Origin: Diplonema papillatum
Taxonomy: Eukaryota > Euglenozoa > Diplonemea > Diplonemida > Diplonemidae
Reading direction: 5' to 3'
Length of the DNA stretch: 64,000 nucleotides
Assembly: GCA_030068145.1 (NCBI GenBank)
Contig: JAPJBO010000369.1
Span: 144,872-208,871, forward strand
Shown piece after piece: positions 26,501 to 35,854 of the stretch. Below the pieces are notes generated by a model. The model made no database searches. It saw only the letters and a list, made by a program, of their open reading frames with translations, and was not told the origin of the DNA. Within the stretch, counting starts at the first letter, position 1. The number at the start of each line of letters is the position of its first letter. The translations under genes were made by a program, and so were the position numbers.

Positions 26501-29486
26501 GACGTCACCCGCCACCGACCAGCACATCCCATCCAGCCAATACTGCAGCGCCCGGAACCACCTCTCTCCTCCGACCGCCGCGAAGGTCTCCGGTCTCGCT
26601 TTGAAACCCGGCCGGCGCGGGGCCTCTGATAGAACATTTCCCGCTCTCCTTACCGCAGCTGATCCTGTCACTACCTGTCAAACCGTGACTCCCAGTCTGT
26701 CCTTCCTTCTCATCCTATTCCTTCCTCTTCGGGGCACGCATAGCACATGGCGCTCTGCGCAAGTTGGGGCCGTAATACTGCACCTTTGTAGCTCTTCCGC
26801 CCCCCCTTCGCCAGGGCCGACTGCAGAAAGTGGTCGCCACAAAGGAATTACCCCCCGAAATTCACCGATTTTGGCCTGGACCAGGTGGCTTGTCTCCTGG
26901 GGTCTTTGATTTTGATCCGCTCGAATAACCCGAAACTGTCCTTATTTTGTGACGAAAAAGTGCAAAGAAGCTTAGAAACGCTCTCCAGGACTGAAGCACT
27001 CGGCAAAAAAATAAGAAACGAAAAAAAAAAGACACCCCCCCCCCCCCCCCATGTTGAACTACGGGGGAACTACGGGGAACTGGCCCATCGACCACACCAT
27101 TGTAGTTGTATTGTTTTCTCCCCTTCGAAATGAGCACAAGGCAGTCCCTCGAGTATTTCGACATAAGCGCCAGCTTGGAAGGAAATGCTCGACAATAACT
27201 GCCAGACAAAGAACCGAAGGGATCCCAAGTGCTGTAACTACCGAACCACGTGTTGAATGGACGTGAGGTCATGCGAGTCAGGTCAAAAGTCCTGAGTGAG
27301 AGAACAAAACACGGTGGTGTAAGCGAAGAACAAAACCCCATGAGAGTCTGTCGTGGGAGAATTGCCTCGCGATCACACAGGAAAGAACACCAACCCGCCT
27401 TTACTGTCAACCGTAGACACAAAAACACAGGTCCTTAAAACTCGAAACAGTCTAGGATTTGTGGCGCTTTGCATCAGTATTGTTCTGCAAAACACATACC
27501 ACGCAGCACACAACACGCAACACACACAACGTGCAACACATACCACGCAGCACACAACACGCAATACACACAACGTGCAACATGCAACATGCAACATGCA
27601 ACATGCAACATGCAACATGCAACATGCAACATGCAACATGCAACATGCAACATGCAACATGCAACATGCAACATGCAACATGCAACATGCAACATGCAAC
27701 ATGCAACATGCAACATGCAACATGCAACATGCAACATGCAACATGCAACATGCAACATGCAACATGCAACATGCAACATGCAACATGCAACATGCAACAT
27801 GCAACATGCAACATGCAACATGCAACATGCAACATGCAACATGCAACATGCAACATGCAACATGCAACATGCAACATGCAACATGCAACATGCAACATGC
27901 AACATGCAACATGCAACATGCAACATGCAACATGCAACATGCAACATGCAACATGCAACATGCAACATGCAACATGCAACATGCAACATGCAACATGCAA
28001 CATGCAACATGCAACATGCAACATGCAACATGCAACATGCAACATGCAACATGCAACATGCAACATGCAACATGCAACATGCAACATGCAACATGCAACA
28101 TGCAACATGCAACATGCAACATGCAACATGCAACATGCAACATGCAACATGCAACATGCAACATGCAACATGCAACATGCAACATGCAACATGCAACGTG
28201 CAACATGCAACCTTCACCATGCAACATGCACCATGCACCATACAATACACATTTCCTTCAGCGCCGAAGCCGCAACCTCGTTCCTCGGAGGTGACGAAAT
28301 GGACGGCGACTTGCTGCACACATACACCGCCCAACTGCGTAAAGTGGTGTGGGAGCTGATGCAACGCAACGACGTCAGGTGTGTCCCGTGTTTCCATTAC
28401 GCATACCCACGGAAAATACTTCTCAGCCCGGCTTCGTGTCCCCCCCAGGCACCACGGAGGACGGCGGTAATGGCATAGTGACAGGAAACGGTACTGCACC
28501 GGACTGCACTGGTCCTGCTGCCCCAGTACACTAGTACGTACTACACCATTACCACACCAGTACCACACCAGTAATGCACTAGTACGTACTACACCAGTAC
28601 CACACCAGTACTACACTAGTACGTACTACACCAGTACCACACCAGTACTACACTAGTACGTACTACACCAGTACCACACCAGTAATGCACTAGTACGTAC
28701 TACACCAGTACCACACCAGTACTACACTAGTACGTACTACACCAGTACCACACCAGTGCAACATACATTTCCCATTTCCACAGCGCCGACGCGGGCCCCG
28801 TGTCCAGGTTTCCGGCGGTGCTGCGGCCCGCCGCGAAGGTCGTGCGGGACGCGACGATCCAAGTAGGGCACTTGGGAGTCGTCCTTTTTTGGAACAGCTT
28901 CTGCGGCGTCTCGTACCTGCTGTGCAACCTCGTCTCGCTTGTGTCGAGGAGACCGCTCGCCGACGTCCTGCGGACCAGCCGGCGCGCCGGGCAGACCGCC
29001 GAAGCACACGACGTCGGCCGCCACGCGCTGACGTGGCTCGCGCTGGCCATCCTCCTGGGCTGGGGCACTCTCGCCGCCTTCGCTCGAGTCGTCGCGTACC
29101 TCGCTCTGAGCGAGTTGTTTCTGTCCGGGTTCCTGCTGCACCCGTTCGGCGCGTACTTCATCGGGGTCCATCGGACGGCGGCGGGGGTGGACCCGTTGCC
29201 GCTGGAGGATGAGGAGGAAGCGGGGGATGCGCGGGCAGAGGGGAAGCAGGCGTGCCAGCCGACGCAGTCGTGCTACGCGTCTCCGCTGTTCACGTACCTG
29301 ACCTGTTTCCTGACGCACCACGTGGAGCACCACGACTTCCCGCACCTGCCGTGGTCGTCGTTGGCGCGGGTGCGGGCCGTGTGTCCCGAGTTTTATGCTC
29401 GGCTGGCGACGCTGCCGCCACCAGTGGCCACCATGTACGAGTACCTCCACTCCGACCAACCGTGGACGTATGCGTGCACGTGCTGA
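20068..29486 (+). CDS. Cytochrome b5 - PDZ-like - sphingolipid delta-4-type desaturase fusion
   Basis: The modelled exons are 20068-20527, 22203-23085, 28262-28378 and 28784-29486; phases agree at every join and give 720 aa. Residues 1-75 are a cytochrome b5 domain with heme ligands in HPGG (H39) and AAGHS (H63), 24 residues apart as in the family. Residues ~182-260 look like a PDZ domain (KSAALGL, then DGSPAADSGLG and LLSVNGIPV). The desaturase carries His boxes HEFCH (395-399), HHLGHH (435-440) and HHVEHH (665-670), plus LHPFGAYF and HHDFPHLPW, which match the DES1 sphingolipid family. The inferred role is introducing a double bond into (dihydro)ceramide or another membrane lipid at the ER, with the fused b5 supplying electrons. 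Family animal enzymes are about 320 aa and lack both N-terminal domains. The first intron's borders are the least certain part. Confidence 0.82.
20580..21265 (+). pseudogene. Two partial copies of the exon 1 3' edge in the first desaturase intron
   Basis: At 20750-20930 and 21150-21256 the codons for AAPRS(F/Y)SRGQYVEMSATHP recur, each preceded by a shared ~180-bp spacer (starting near TTAATAACCCCGCCGCTTAT). The second copy ends at a strong-looking donor, CCG|GTAAGT. This alternative donor is worth testing against transcripts. Confidence 0.8.
21268..21990 (+). pseudogene. Two partial copies of the exon 2 5' edge
   Basis: Copies at 21268-21502 (to SVNG, then TAA) and 21868-21990 (to RKQKSAA) repeat the acceptor TTGCTAG and the first codons of exon 2, ADVQVCLSATCLRPYEPRTE. 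A 300-bp spacer with GCGCACGACTGT is repeated between them. The genuine exon is the third and innermost copy. Confidence 0.9.
22203..23085 (+). CDS. Desaturase fusion exon 2 (PDZ-like and first two His boxes)
   Basis: The acceptor TTGCTAG at 22196-22202 is proposed; the donor is GCGTT|GTATGC. The exon contains the PDZ-like region, a ~100-residue segment with GDYVHIPRADGKPG, a membrane segment, and the boxes HEFCH and HHLGHH. The 3' border is firm; the 5' border is uncertain because the same edge is repeated upstream. Confidence 0.8.
23086..23335 (+). repeat. R1 repeat and a GGTGTGGTCGGT end
   Basis: An R1 copy (23100-23262) is followed by a block that matches the left end of the composite element (23264-23335: GGTGTGGTCGGT to GGGGTGTC and a T-run). 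Confidence 0.65.
23336..23660. other. Intronic spacer, nothing recognised
   Basis: It is mixed-composition sequence with no ORF or repeat relation that I could find. Confidence 0.4.
23661..24080 (-). pseudogene. hAT-type transposase relic, C-terminal region
   Basis: The - strand frame of 139 codons contains LNSLKRQFSTLARVKTRLRN followed by RLLNTTLWAMFRI, the signature of the hAT dimerisation helix, then an acidic stretch and a KRKRRK tail. It is a different copy from the relic at 1086-1420. The N-terminal catalytic part is missing. Confidence 0.6.
24340..24550. repeat. Two-unit C/A-rich tandem repeat
   Basis: A ~110-bp unit made of CCCACC, ACACACAACACGCACCCACT and CACTGTCCACCACAACCCGC is present almost twice. 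Long open frames here are a by-product of the composition. Confidence 0.8.
24625..24765 (+). repeat. R1 repeat, partial
   Basis: The left half of R1 follows T-rich runs and abuts the body of composite element copy B. Confidence 0.7.
24780..27102 (-). mobile_element. Composite transposable element, copy B (intron 2 of desaturase gene)
   Basis: This is collinear with 13091-15956 apart from internal deletions, the largest joining the equivalent of 14310 to that of 14878. The right inverted end is GACCACACC at 27093-27101. The matching left end is probably at 23264, which would mean later insertions between 23335 and 24780. Like copy A it lies antisense to its host gene. Confidence 0.65.
26075..26671 (-). 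pseudogene. Coding relic within element copy B
   Basis: A - strand frame of 198 codons reads ERWFRALQYWLDGMCWSVAG, MVELAVDFEVCTELDLPDSV, MCARVLAKLL and GAPPCLTGYEMRPIFRGGTE. The W..AL.YW ... ELAVDFE..T..DLP pattern recalls C-terminal parts of retroelement polyproteins seen in algae, but I cannot name the family. The Cys/His block that follows in copy A is mostly deleted. Confidence 0.5.
27103..27330 (+). repeat. R1/R2 mixed MITE fragment
   Basis: It starts with the right end of R1 (CTTCGAAATGAGCACAAGGC) and passes directly into an R2 left part (ATAAGCGCCAGCTTGGAAGG to TGAGTGAGAGAACAAAACAC). Confidence 0.65.
27571..28200 (+). repeat. Heptanucleotide array, CAACATG x 88
   Basis: Positions 27578-28193 are 88 perfect copies of CAACATG by my reading. 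They are bordered on both sides by one CAACGTG variant (27571-27577 and 28194-28200). The array lies in desaturase intron 2, ending 61 bases before the acceptor. It has no stop in any frame: + frames all give repeats of QHATCNM and - frames of HVACCML. I regard these long frames as non-genic. Confidence 0.97.
28262..28378 (+). CDS. Desaturase fusion exon 3
   Basis: The acceptor TTCCTTCAG lies 60 bases after the heptamer array, and the donor is GTCAG|GTGTGT. It encodes 38 full codons, AEAATSFLGGDEMDGDLLHT through QRNDV, equivalent to the family segment after the second His box (G-x-D-x-x-D-x-D-x-P in DES1). Confidence 0.75.
28515..28757 (+). repeat. 37-bp tandem array next to a splice acceptor
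   Basis: About six units of 37 bp built from CTAGTACGTACTACACCAGT and ACCACACCAGTA fill most of desaturase intron 3. The last unit ends 26 bases before the acceptor at 28783. ACTAGTACGTACT within the unit is near-palindromic. Confidence 0.92.
28784..29486 (+). CDS. Desaturase fusion exon 4 (last) with stop
   Basis: The acceptor TTTCCACAG ends at 28783, and the stop TGA is at 29484-29486. It carries the hydrophobic segments around residues 560-610, LHPFGAYFIG, the third box HHVEHHDFPHLPW and the family-like end AVCPEFYARLATLP. An acidic insert (PLEDEEEAGDARAEG) separates the last membrane segment from the box. Confidence 0.85.
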
Positions 29487-29489
29487 CGC

Positions 29490-30010
29490 TTTCAACCTGA
29501 ACGGCACCTGTGCCCATGCTGACGCTACACATGACATGATGCATCTGCTGACGCCTTCATGTGCACTTGTTGACGCTTTCAACCTGTGCCCATGCTGACG
29601 CTACACATGTGCACATGTTTGACGTCTTCAACTTGAACGACACTTGATCTGTTCACGTACCTGACCTGCTTCCTGACGCATCACGTGGAGCACCACGACT
29701 CCCCGCACCTGCCGTGGTCGTCGTTGCCGCTGGGCCGTGTGTCTCGAGTTCTACGCTCGGCTCGCGACGCCGCCGCCGGTGGCCATCATGTGCGAATACC
29801 TCCACTCCGACCAACCGTGGACGTATGCGTGCCCGTGCTGCCGCCTTCATGTGCACTTGCTGACGCTTTCAACCTGAACGACCTGAGCCTATGCTCAAGC
29901 TGCACATATGCACATGCTGCCGTCTTCATGTGCACGTGCTGATGCTTTCAACCTGAACAACACGCTGACATTACACGCGTGCCTGCGGACGCCTTCAACT
30001 GAACGACACT
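29490..30010 (+). pseudogene. Partial copy of the desaturase 3' end within a short-repeat region
   Basis: Positions 29645-29840 repeat the codons from LFTYLTCFLTHHVEHHD to QPWTYAC with deletions and frameshifts. Around it (29490-30010) a decayed unit with TGACGCTTTCAACCTGAACG and GCACATG recurs. Confidence 0.88.
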
Positions 30011-30086
30011 TGATCCGTTCACGCACGCGATGCACAATCCGATCGCCGTGTGCAGTATCGACCCAGGATAGTTAACAGGAAGGTTA

Positions 30087-30786
30087 CAGGGGGGGGCTAA
30101 ATACAATTGTGCACAATTGTATTCCAAAGCACGCACGCCAATCCCTGCCCCGGCAGAACTTGACAGTTGTTGAATAGAATTGTCTTGGAATACAGTTGTT
30201 TCTACAGAAGTCGCCTTGTCACGCGGCCAAGACGGAGACAGTCCGGCCAAGCTGCACGAGCCGATTCGTCCAAGGGCGCCCACCAAAGCGCCACCTACAA
30301 ACGCTCCGCCGACGAATGCGCCACCTTCCAAAATCACTCTACTTCTCCACTGATTTTGCGCAATCTTCTACGGCCGGCAGGCCGCAGCAGTAGATCTCAG
30401 GATAGTCGGCGACGCCACAGCACTGGGCGTCGCCACCGCCGACCACTTACGACAAACCACGTCCCTGCCGGGTCATCACGCTACTTAGTACGCTTGCGCA
30501 GTGACTCGTAATAGCCTACAAAGGTTTCACAACAGTCACTGACAACTTGACAAACGTGACCACCGATCTCCAGTCTACCGGAGTCCAGACCTGTTGTGGA
30601 GGGTCCACGATTAGAAACCGTGTGCACAATTGTATTCCAAGGCAACTGCACCAAAACCAACTGTGTTCCAACACAATTCTATTCAGCTGGACGGACTCTG
30701 AAACCGGCCAAAAAAAAAAGACAATTGTATTCAAAGGACACAATTGTATTCCAAGACAATTGTATTTAACCCCCCCCCCCCCTCTG
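30087..30786. mobile_element. MITE flanked by TA (mariner-like ends)
   Basis: The 700-bp element begins CAGGGGGGGGCTAAATACAA and ends with the inverted counterpart (reverse complement CAGAGG..., then TTAAATACAATTGTCT). Both ends abut a TA dinucleotide (30085-30086 and 30787-30788), the target-site signature of Tc1/mariner elements. ACAATTGTATTCCAA recurs inside near both ends. No transposase is encoded, so it would be non-autonomous. Confidence 0.7.
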
Positions 30787-31105
30787 TAGCGCCCTTGAAG
30801 TTTTACCCGACCCTTGGCATCAAACACGTTGCAGAGTTCTGCCGAACGTGGCAATATGTCTTGCTTTCCCCTTCCTCCCAACAAGCACGGTTGAGACTCA
30901 AAAAACAAAACCGGTTCTTGATCTTGAACTTCCTCTCTCCACCCAAAAGGAGATCTACACCAGGCTCCACCCCAATTCCCTTGACTCGTGTGTGGGTTCT
31001 TGCTTTCATCCAGAGTGTTGTCTGTGGCTTGAACGGCCAAGTGTTTCGGGTGCAGATAAGACTCAGTGTTGAGCACGATTTCAAGCTGCTGGCCTATTTT
31101 GCAGC

Positions 31106-31341
31106 TACCTACCCCCCCCCGTGCATAAGATGGATAGCCAAACCCCCTTGCTTAAGATGGATAACGGGCGAGAATGCCAATCCATCTTAAACACGGGGGT
31201 GAGGTACCCCTGTGCAAAGTGACTACACTGTAGTCTACAGTGCCCCCGTGTTTAAGATGGATACCCCCCTTGATTATGATGGATAGTGCCAAAACCCGAG
31301 TTTTTCATCCATCTTGGATTATGCACGGGGGAGGGTAGGTA
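31106..31341. mobile_element. Short MITE with TACCTACCC ends
   Basis: The left end TACCTACCCCCCCCCGTGCA and AAGATGGAT mirror the right end GGATTATGCACGGGGGAGGG ending TAGGTA. The 236-bp interior contains further direct and inverted copies of AAGATGGATA. Confidence 0.7.
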
Positions 31342-31549
31342 CCTATAAAAGCGCTATTGGCACCTTCAACGCCGAATCCCTCAAAATCGCGCCCGGGCAC
31401 AGTTGAACTACCGCCAGCTACTCTCCATTGCCTATCAGTTGTTAGGAGTATTCGGAGGAGAGTACCTATTTGCTACTACTGTTGCCGCGCGAAAGGTTGT
31501 TATTAAGAGAGGTCACGATGTGTCTCGGAGATCAAAGCACGTTCTCGCA

Positions 31550-31790
31550 CGACCCATTCTCAAGTTTTTAACTGATTGCTCCGACACGGTTGTAGGGGCC
31601 TGATCCACCCCGAGACCTATTTTCCTGTGCCCCCGAACACATGGGTGGTCCTGGCTACGAACAGCCAGACTCACACCGCAGTCCTGTCTGCAGTAACCCA
31701 GGTTCCGTGCTGATGATGGTTCTGATTTAAAGGAGCAGATGGGCAAGTGCGGTGTTGAACACGTGACCATTCCAACGGGTTATGCACCCT
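31550..31790 (+). repeat. R5 dispersed repeat
   Basis: A near full-length R5 copy runs from AACTGATTGCTCCGACACGG through CTCACACCGCAGTCCTGTC to TGTTGAACACGTGACCATTC. Confidence 0.6.
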
Positions 31791-32454
31791 CTTCCATTTC
31801 TTATGGTAGTTCTGCACGCCAGGGGTCTTACCTCTGACTTTGTTTAGTTGCTTTCCTTTTTTCTTACGTACCATTTGGCCATTTGGGCTTCTCTTTTCTT
31901 CCGTACCACTAACAGAACGAATACTGATGATGACAGAGAGTTTCAGATTAGTGTGAGTTTGATCAAAGTCAGCCCTTATTACAAAGACCAGCCACAGTCA
32001 ACCCGCCGCGCGGGTGGAGGGCTTTTGACATTCATCATCATGTTTCAAACCCCCAATTGACGTTACCTGGAAGCACCCAGAGTGTGTCGGTGGTACGAAG
32101 GTGCGGGTGCCCGCATCCACCCGGCAATCAGCTCGCATCGAGGAGGTGACGCTACCCACCTGGACAAGGTGTCCTGCTGCCTCTGACAGAGAGAGGGAGA
32201 ACAAATCAAACCAGAGTGTGGGCAAGGGCGTGGTTAGTCATGCCTTGGCAGTCCCAAGGCCTCTCCCCACCCCGCCTTCATGTGTTCTTCTGGCCATCGC
32301 TACCGCTGGCTTTTCCCGAGAGAGAAAGAGGAAGGTGTCTTAGTTGAACGCAGAACCTCGTCGTTTTTTTTATGTTCAGCTAGAGTCAGAACGAAAGCGC
32401 CACGGCTTGCTGTGGCCGGGCCCCCGATTTTTTCCGACATTTCATGTTTGGTCG

Positions 32455-32680
32455 AGAAATACTCAAGGGGCTGCCTTGTGCTTACTTCGAAGGAGGCTAG
32501 AGGGGAAGAAACAATACAACTACAAAGTGGGTCTTTTTTGTTGAACGCTTACGCCCGCCACTGAACCCAGATTCACCTGTGTTTCGTGTGGGCTACAGCA
32601 CATTTACCTCCTTTGATCTTTAGCAGCTGGCAGCCTCCTCAAGTATATTCCTACAAAGCAGGTGCTTAAACAAAAAAAAA
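32455..32680 (-). repeat. R1 repeat, inverted full copy
   Basis: This is the reverse complement of R1, bounded by the AAATACTCAAGGGGCTGCC end and the ACAAAGCAGGTGCTTA end. At 32215-32335 there is also an inverted fragment of the 8960-9140 segment. Confidence 0.75.
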
Positions 32681-33180
32681 AAAACAAACCGCAAAAACGC
32701 TGTCCCAAGCAACCCAACTTCCGTCGGCAACGGAAAATAAACCTGCCTCAAAAATTGTAGCACCCCACCCGTATTGCAATACGATATAGTTACGGATATT
32801 CAACCTGCGCAAACCAAAATAAGCAGCACCACAAATACACGAAAAGAGACGGTCAGACGGTACCAAGAAGACAGACAGTCACCTACTGCGGCACCAGGGG
32901 GGCCTACCGTAAGTAAGGTATGTGGACAATGACCGAAACCAATGACCAACGACCAAGGTACCCACCGATCCTCTTACCTCGTGTAACCACCACTCTTACG
33001 ACACTCAGAGCACAAAGAATATCTTCCCATAACGACGAAGGTCACCCGGAGACTTTAAAACCCCGGAGTTTCAAGCGAACTTTCACTCTAAAAACCGACC
33101 TTCTAATCCACAAATAACGCTAAAAAGATCCTTTACTCTCGAAAAAGTCAACCGCCTTCGGGCGGGCTGGGCGAGAAAGG
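32681..33180. other. Spacer, mostly unrecognised
   Basis: The only familiar piece is the tail motif GGTCACCCGGAGACTTTAAA at 33040-33060, shared with other repeat ends. No gene is seen. Confidence 0.4.
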
Positions 33181-33183
33181 AAT

Positions 33184-33396
33184 ATGGCGCACTGTACCCA
33201 GTTTGGCCTCGAAGATTCTGCCACAGTTGTGCGTGCCCGTGTGTTTGGTCCAGGCTGGGGCCGCGCCATCATTTGCTGCTACGCGGCTCCTTGGTGCTCC
33301 TGCCGGCAGCACACGTTCTGGAAACTAAAAGTGCCATTGGCACCAGAAGTGCAAGAACAACCCAAGGAAAAGAAAGTGTGCACGTATAGAGATTAA
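33184..33396 (+). CDS. Small hypothetical ORF, Cys-rich
   Basis: This is a 70-codon frame from ATG, reading MAHCTQFGLEDSATVVRARV and ending KEKKVCTYRD. It has six Cys, three of them in CCYAAPWC. I recognise no family, and no splice context or upstream signal supports it. It could be chance. Confidence 0.2.
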   Translation: MAHCTQFGLEDSATVVRARVFGPGWGRAIICCYAAPWCSCRQHTFWKLKVPLAPEVQEQPKEKKVCTYRD

Positions 33397-33399
33397 CCC

Positions 33400-34550
33400 A
33401 AATCTCTGGCAAGCGGAGGAACACATTCGCGGATGCTGCTGGGAAAGTATGGGGCTCGAACGTGTAATACATGTCCGAAGAATCCAACTCGATTCAACTC
33501 CGCGGCCTTAAAACCGCGGGGTCGAGGTGGATGCAATTGACCGGGATGAGAACCAACGCTAGCAATAGGAGCAGTGTGTGGATGAAACAGGTCAATCGAG
33601 TGATAGCACACAATACCAAGTCGGTGCAAACCCGCAAGAGCTTCTGCCCATTTGCATTCCCTCCATGTCTTTCGAGCATGTGGTATGTCATTCATACTCA
33701 TTCTAATCGGCATCCCTCTTCTTGAATCGCAAACGATCCCTACCGTGGAATGTTAACTCCGCCACTTGAAATTATCGAGGCGAGGTCATGCCAGATTAGT
33801 TAGCTATGTCTAGACTATCAGCTTTTGACCACGAGCACATTGCACAAACTGGCTGCCCAGTGGTCAATCCACCAGGTCCTTACTGCTTTCGTTTAGCCCA
33901 CGCGGTGGTGATGCATTGCTTCTTGACCTGGGCTCTCCTGCAGTTTTCATGCTACATACACACAGTTGCTGGCGCAACAACGAAATATGCGGAGAGCAAG
34001 CTCCCCCTAAAGCGACTCTGTAAATTAGGGCGCTGCAACCTTTACCGTAGTGGACAACCAGGCGACACCCAAAAACCCTGCCCAACTCAATGGATGTGTT
34101 GTACATCACCGCAGCGAATATTTGAAGGAGAACATGGAAAGCCTAACCGAAGAAGGTGTTTCCGTGTCATTAACAAGTGGACTTGGGTCAGTCGGTCCCA
34201 AGGTGCCTCAAAGCTTGCCGGACAAACACGGCTTGGATAAGTAAATGAGTAAGGCCAGAGTCGCACTGGAGGAGAAAGCTGGCTACATAGGTTTGGAGTA
34301 CAGTGTAAGCTTTTTAGCCAACCCTCGTGCCCGGACTCTGACCTCACAAACTCTGTCGAATTCACCGTGTCCCCATGTTTAACGTTGCCCATTCTCTGGA
34401 GCACGTGGACAATGATGGCTGTGCACTGAACGTGAGACCCTGTGTCAGCCCAGATCTCCCAGTCAGCAGGGACCACTCATTCTGCTTCCTGCTTCCGACA
34501 CAGCCGCCAATCGGAGCCCTAAAACCACCGTCTTCTTCACACAAGAAGCA
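33400..34550. other. Spacer with decayed frames, nothing recognised
   Basis: Overlapping short frames at 33806-34244 (for example MDNQATPKNPAQLNGCVVHH) suggest an old mobile-element ORF with frameshifts, but no family motif is visible. Confidence 0.3.
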
Positions 34551-34554
34551 GTCT

Positions 34555-34740
34555 CAAAGTGGGGGGCCAAGACTGCATTCATAGCGAATTCTTTCTTGGT
34601 GCCGGTCGCATTCGTCACAAACTCGGCTAGCCGTAGTTAACGTGTGCGAATGTGTCTACATCCCTTTCACTACCCGACTCCCAGCCTCAATGGTCAACCG
34701 GTGACCCTAAAACACCGAACCTTGAAATCACAAAAAAAAA
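34555..34740 (+). repeat. R4 dispersed repeat, near full copy
   Basis: It runs from GGGGGGCCAAGACTGCATTC to the tail CCCTAAAACACCGAACC, followed by a poly-A run at 34732-34750. A poly-A end would fit a retroposed element. Confidence 0.65.
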
Positions 34741-34774
34741 AAAAAAAAAACGCTGAAAGAACAAGGGAATCTTG

Positions 34775-34960
34775 GCTGCGACGAGCTACGACAGCCGCCT
34801 GACAAATCAGACACACGCCGCTGTCCTCTCGGCAGACGATCAGGTTACGCGCGGATGATGGTCCGCCTTATGTGTCCGTGCCTGAAGAGACCGAAATATG
34901 GCACAGACAGGACAACGCGGTGTACGGACCATCCACCCCAAGCACGTCTTTGCATGTCTC
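34775..34960 (+). repeat. R5 dispersed repeat
   Basis: An R5 block contains GCGAGCTACGACAGCCGCCT, GATGATGGTCCGCCTTATGT and GGACCATCCACCCCAAGCAC. Confidence 0.55.
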
Positions 34961-35262
34961 CCCTCCCATCTTTTTTCTGCGTTTGGCTGGAGGCGTGATG
35001 CCGCTGGCTTCGTTCCACCTCGCTTTCCCTCGCAGCTTCTCGGATCCGACCTGTCTGCAGACACTCAGGTTTCTTCGACATCCTTTGATCCTGTTGGTTC
35101 GGGCTGGTTGAGGAGTGCTACCTTTTACCGGAATATTACTAGTTGTAGAAGCCAGCCCCACCCGAATTCTCCTGGTGTCGATTCGAGGTGGTCGTGCTCA
35201 TCTAGCCATGCGTCTTGCTCCTATTCCCTCAGTAAACTGCAAGAGTGATGGGTTCGCCTTAT

Positions 35263-35666
35263 CATGCAGGGTCAAACGTTTGTGTCTTTTTTTGTCACCG
35301 GCGGGGAAGTAAACACCCACATTTTGGCGCAGTAGGCCCCTGCCCATGATGAAACCTTTTTTTTGGTGAAAAAAAGTGTGTTCATGGGGTGCAAAAAAAA
35401 TTCGGGTTTTTTGGCTGGGGCTCCGGTTACAAAGCACATTTCGCCGGGGGCCAGTCGGCAAACCTGCCGCGGGGCCGATGGCCCCCAAGAAAAAAAAAAT
35501 TTGGAAAAAAAAAATTGCTCAACTTCATCAAAAAGCACGGCAGTTTTTGTTCCATTTTTTTTTTTTTTTGAAACACCCCACTTTTTTTCCAGAAAAAATG
35601 GGTGGCCATTTTCTTTGGGTCTAAGCCCCTGTTTACCAAAAAGACACAAAGTTTTGACCCTGCATG
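35263..35666. mobile_element. MITE with CATGCAGGGTCAAA ends
   Basis: Terminal inverted repeats of about 28 bp begin CATGCAGGGTCAAA and continue to TTTGTGTCTTTTT at both ends. TTAT flanks both sides (35259-35262 and 35667-35670). The interior has long A and T runs that would pair. No coding capacity is seen. Confidence 0.65.
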
Positions 35667-35854
35667 TTATGTGTCCGTTGCCTAAAGGATCGAAACACGG
35701 CGCAGACGGGACCAGTGCGGTGTTGAATCTAATCTCAAAGGCCTGCGACCGCTACGGGTCACACGACGATCGCGCACCCCTGCCGACACAGCTCGACCCT
35801 CAACAGCTGCCGCATCTCGCTGTGCCGCTCGCCGGAAGGCACTCGTACGGGGCA

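Noticed and set aside
27353..28568. Open frames of 250-364 codons on both strands
   Set aside because: They are produced by the stop-free heptamer; the peptide is a pure 7-residue repeat with no independent coding evidence.
28515..28757. Regular 37-bp array, CRISPR-like in period
   Set aside because: There are no unique spacers, no cas genes, and the locus is a spliceosomal intron of a eukaryotic gene; it is a minisatellite.
33480..33540. Possible tRNA-Leu anticodon arm (CCGCGG ... TTAAAA ... CCGCGG)
   Set aside because: The loop is eight bases, and acceptor, D and T arms cannot be built around it.
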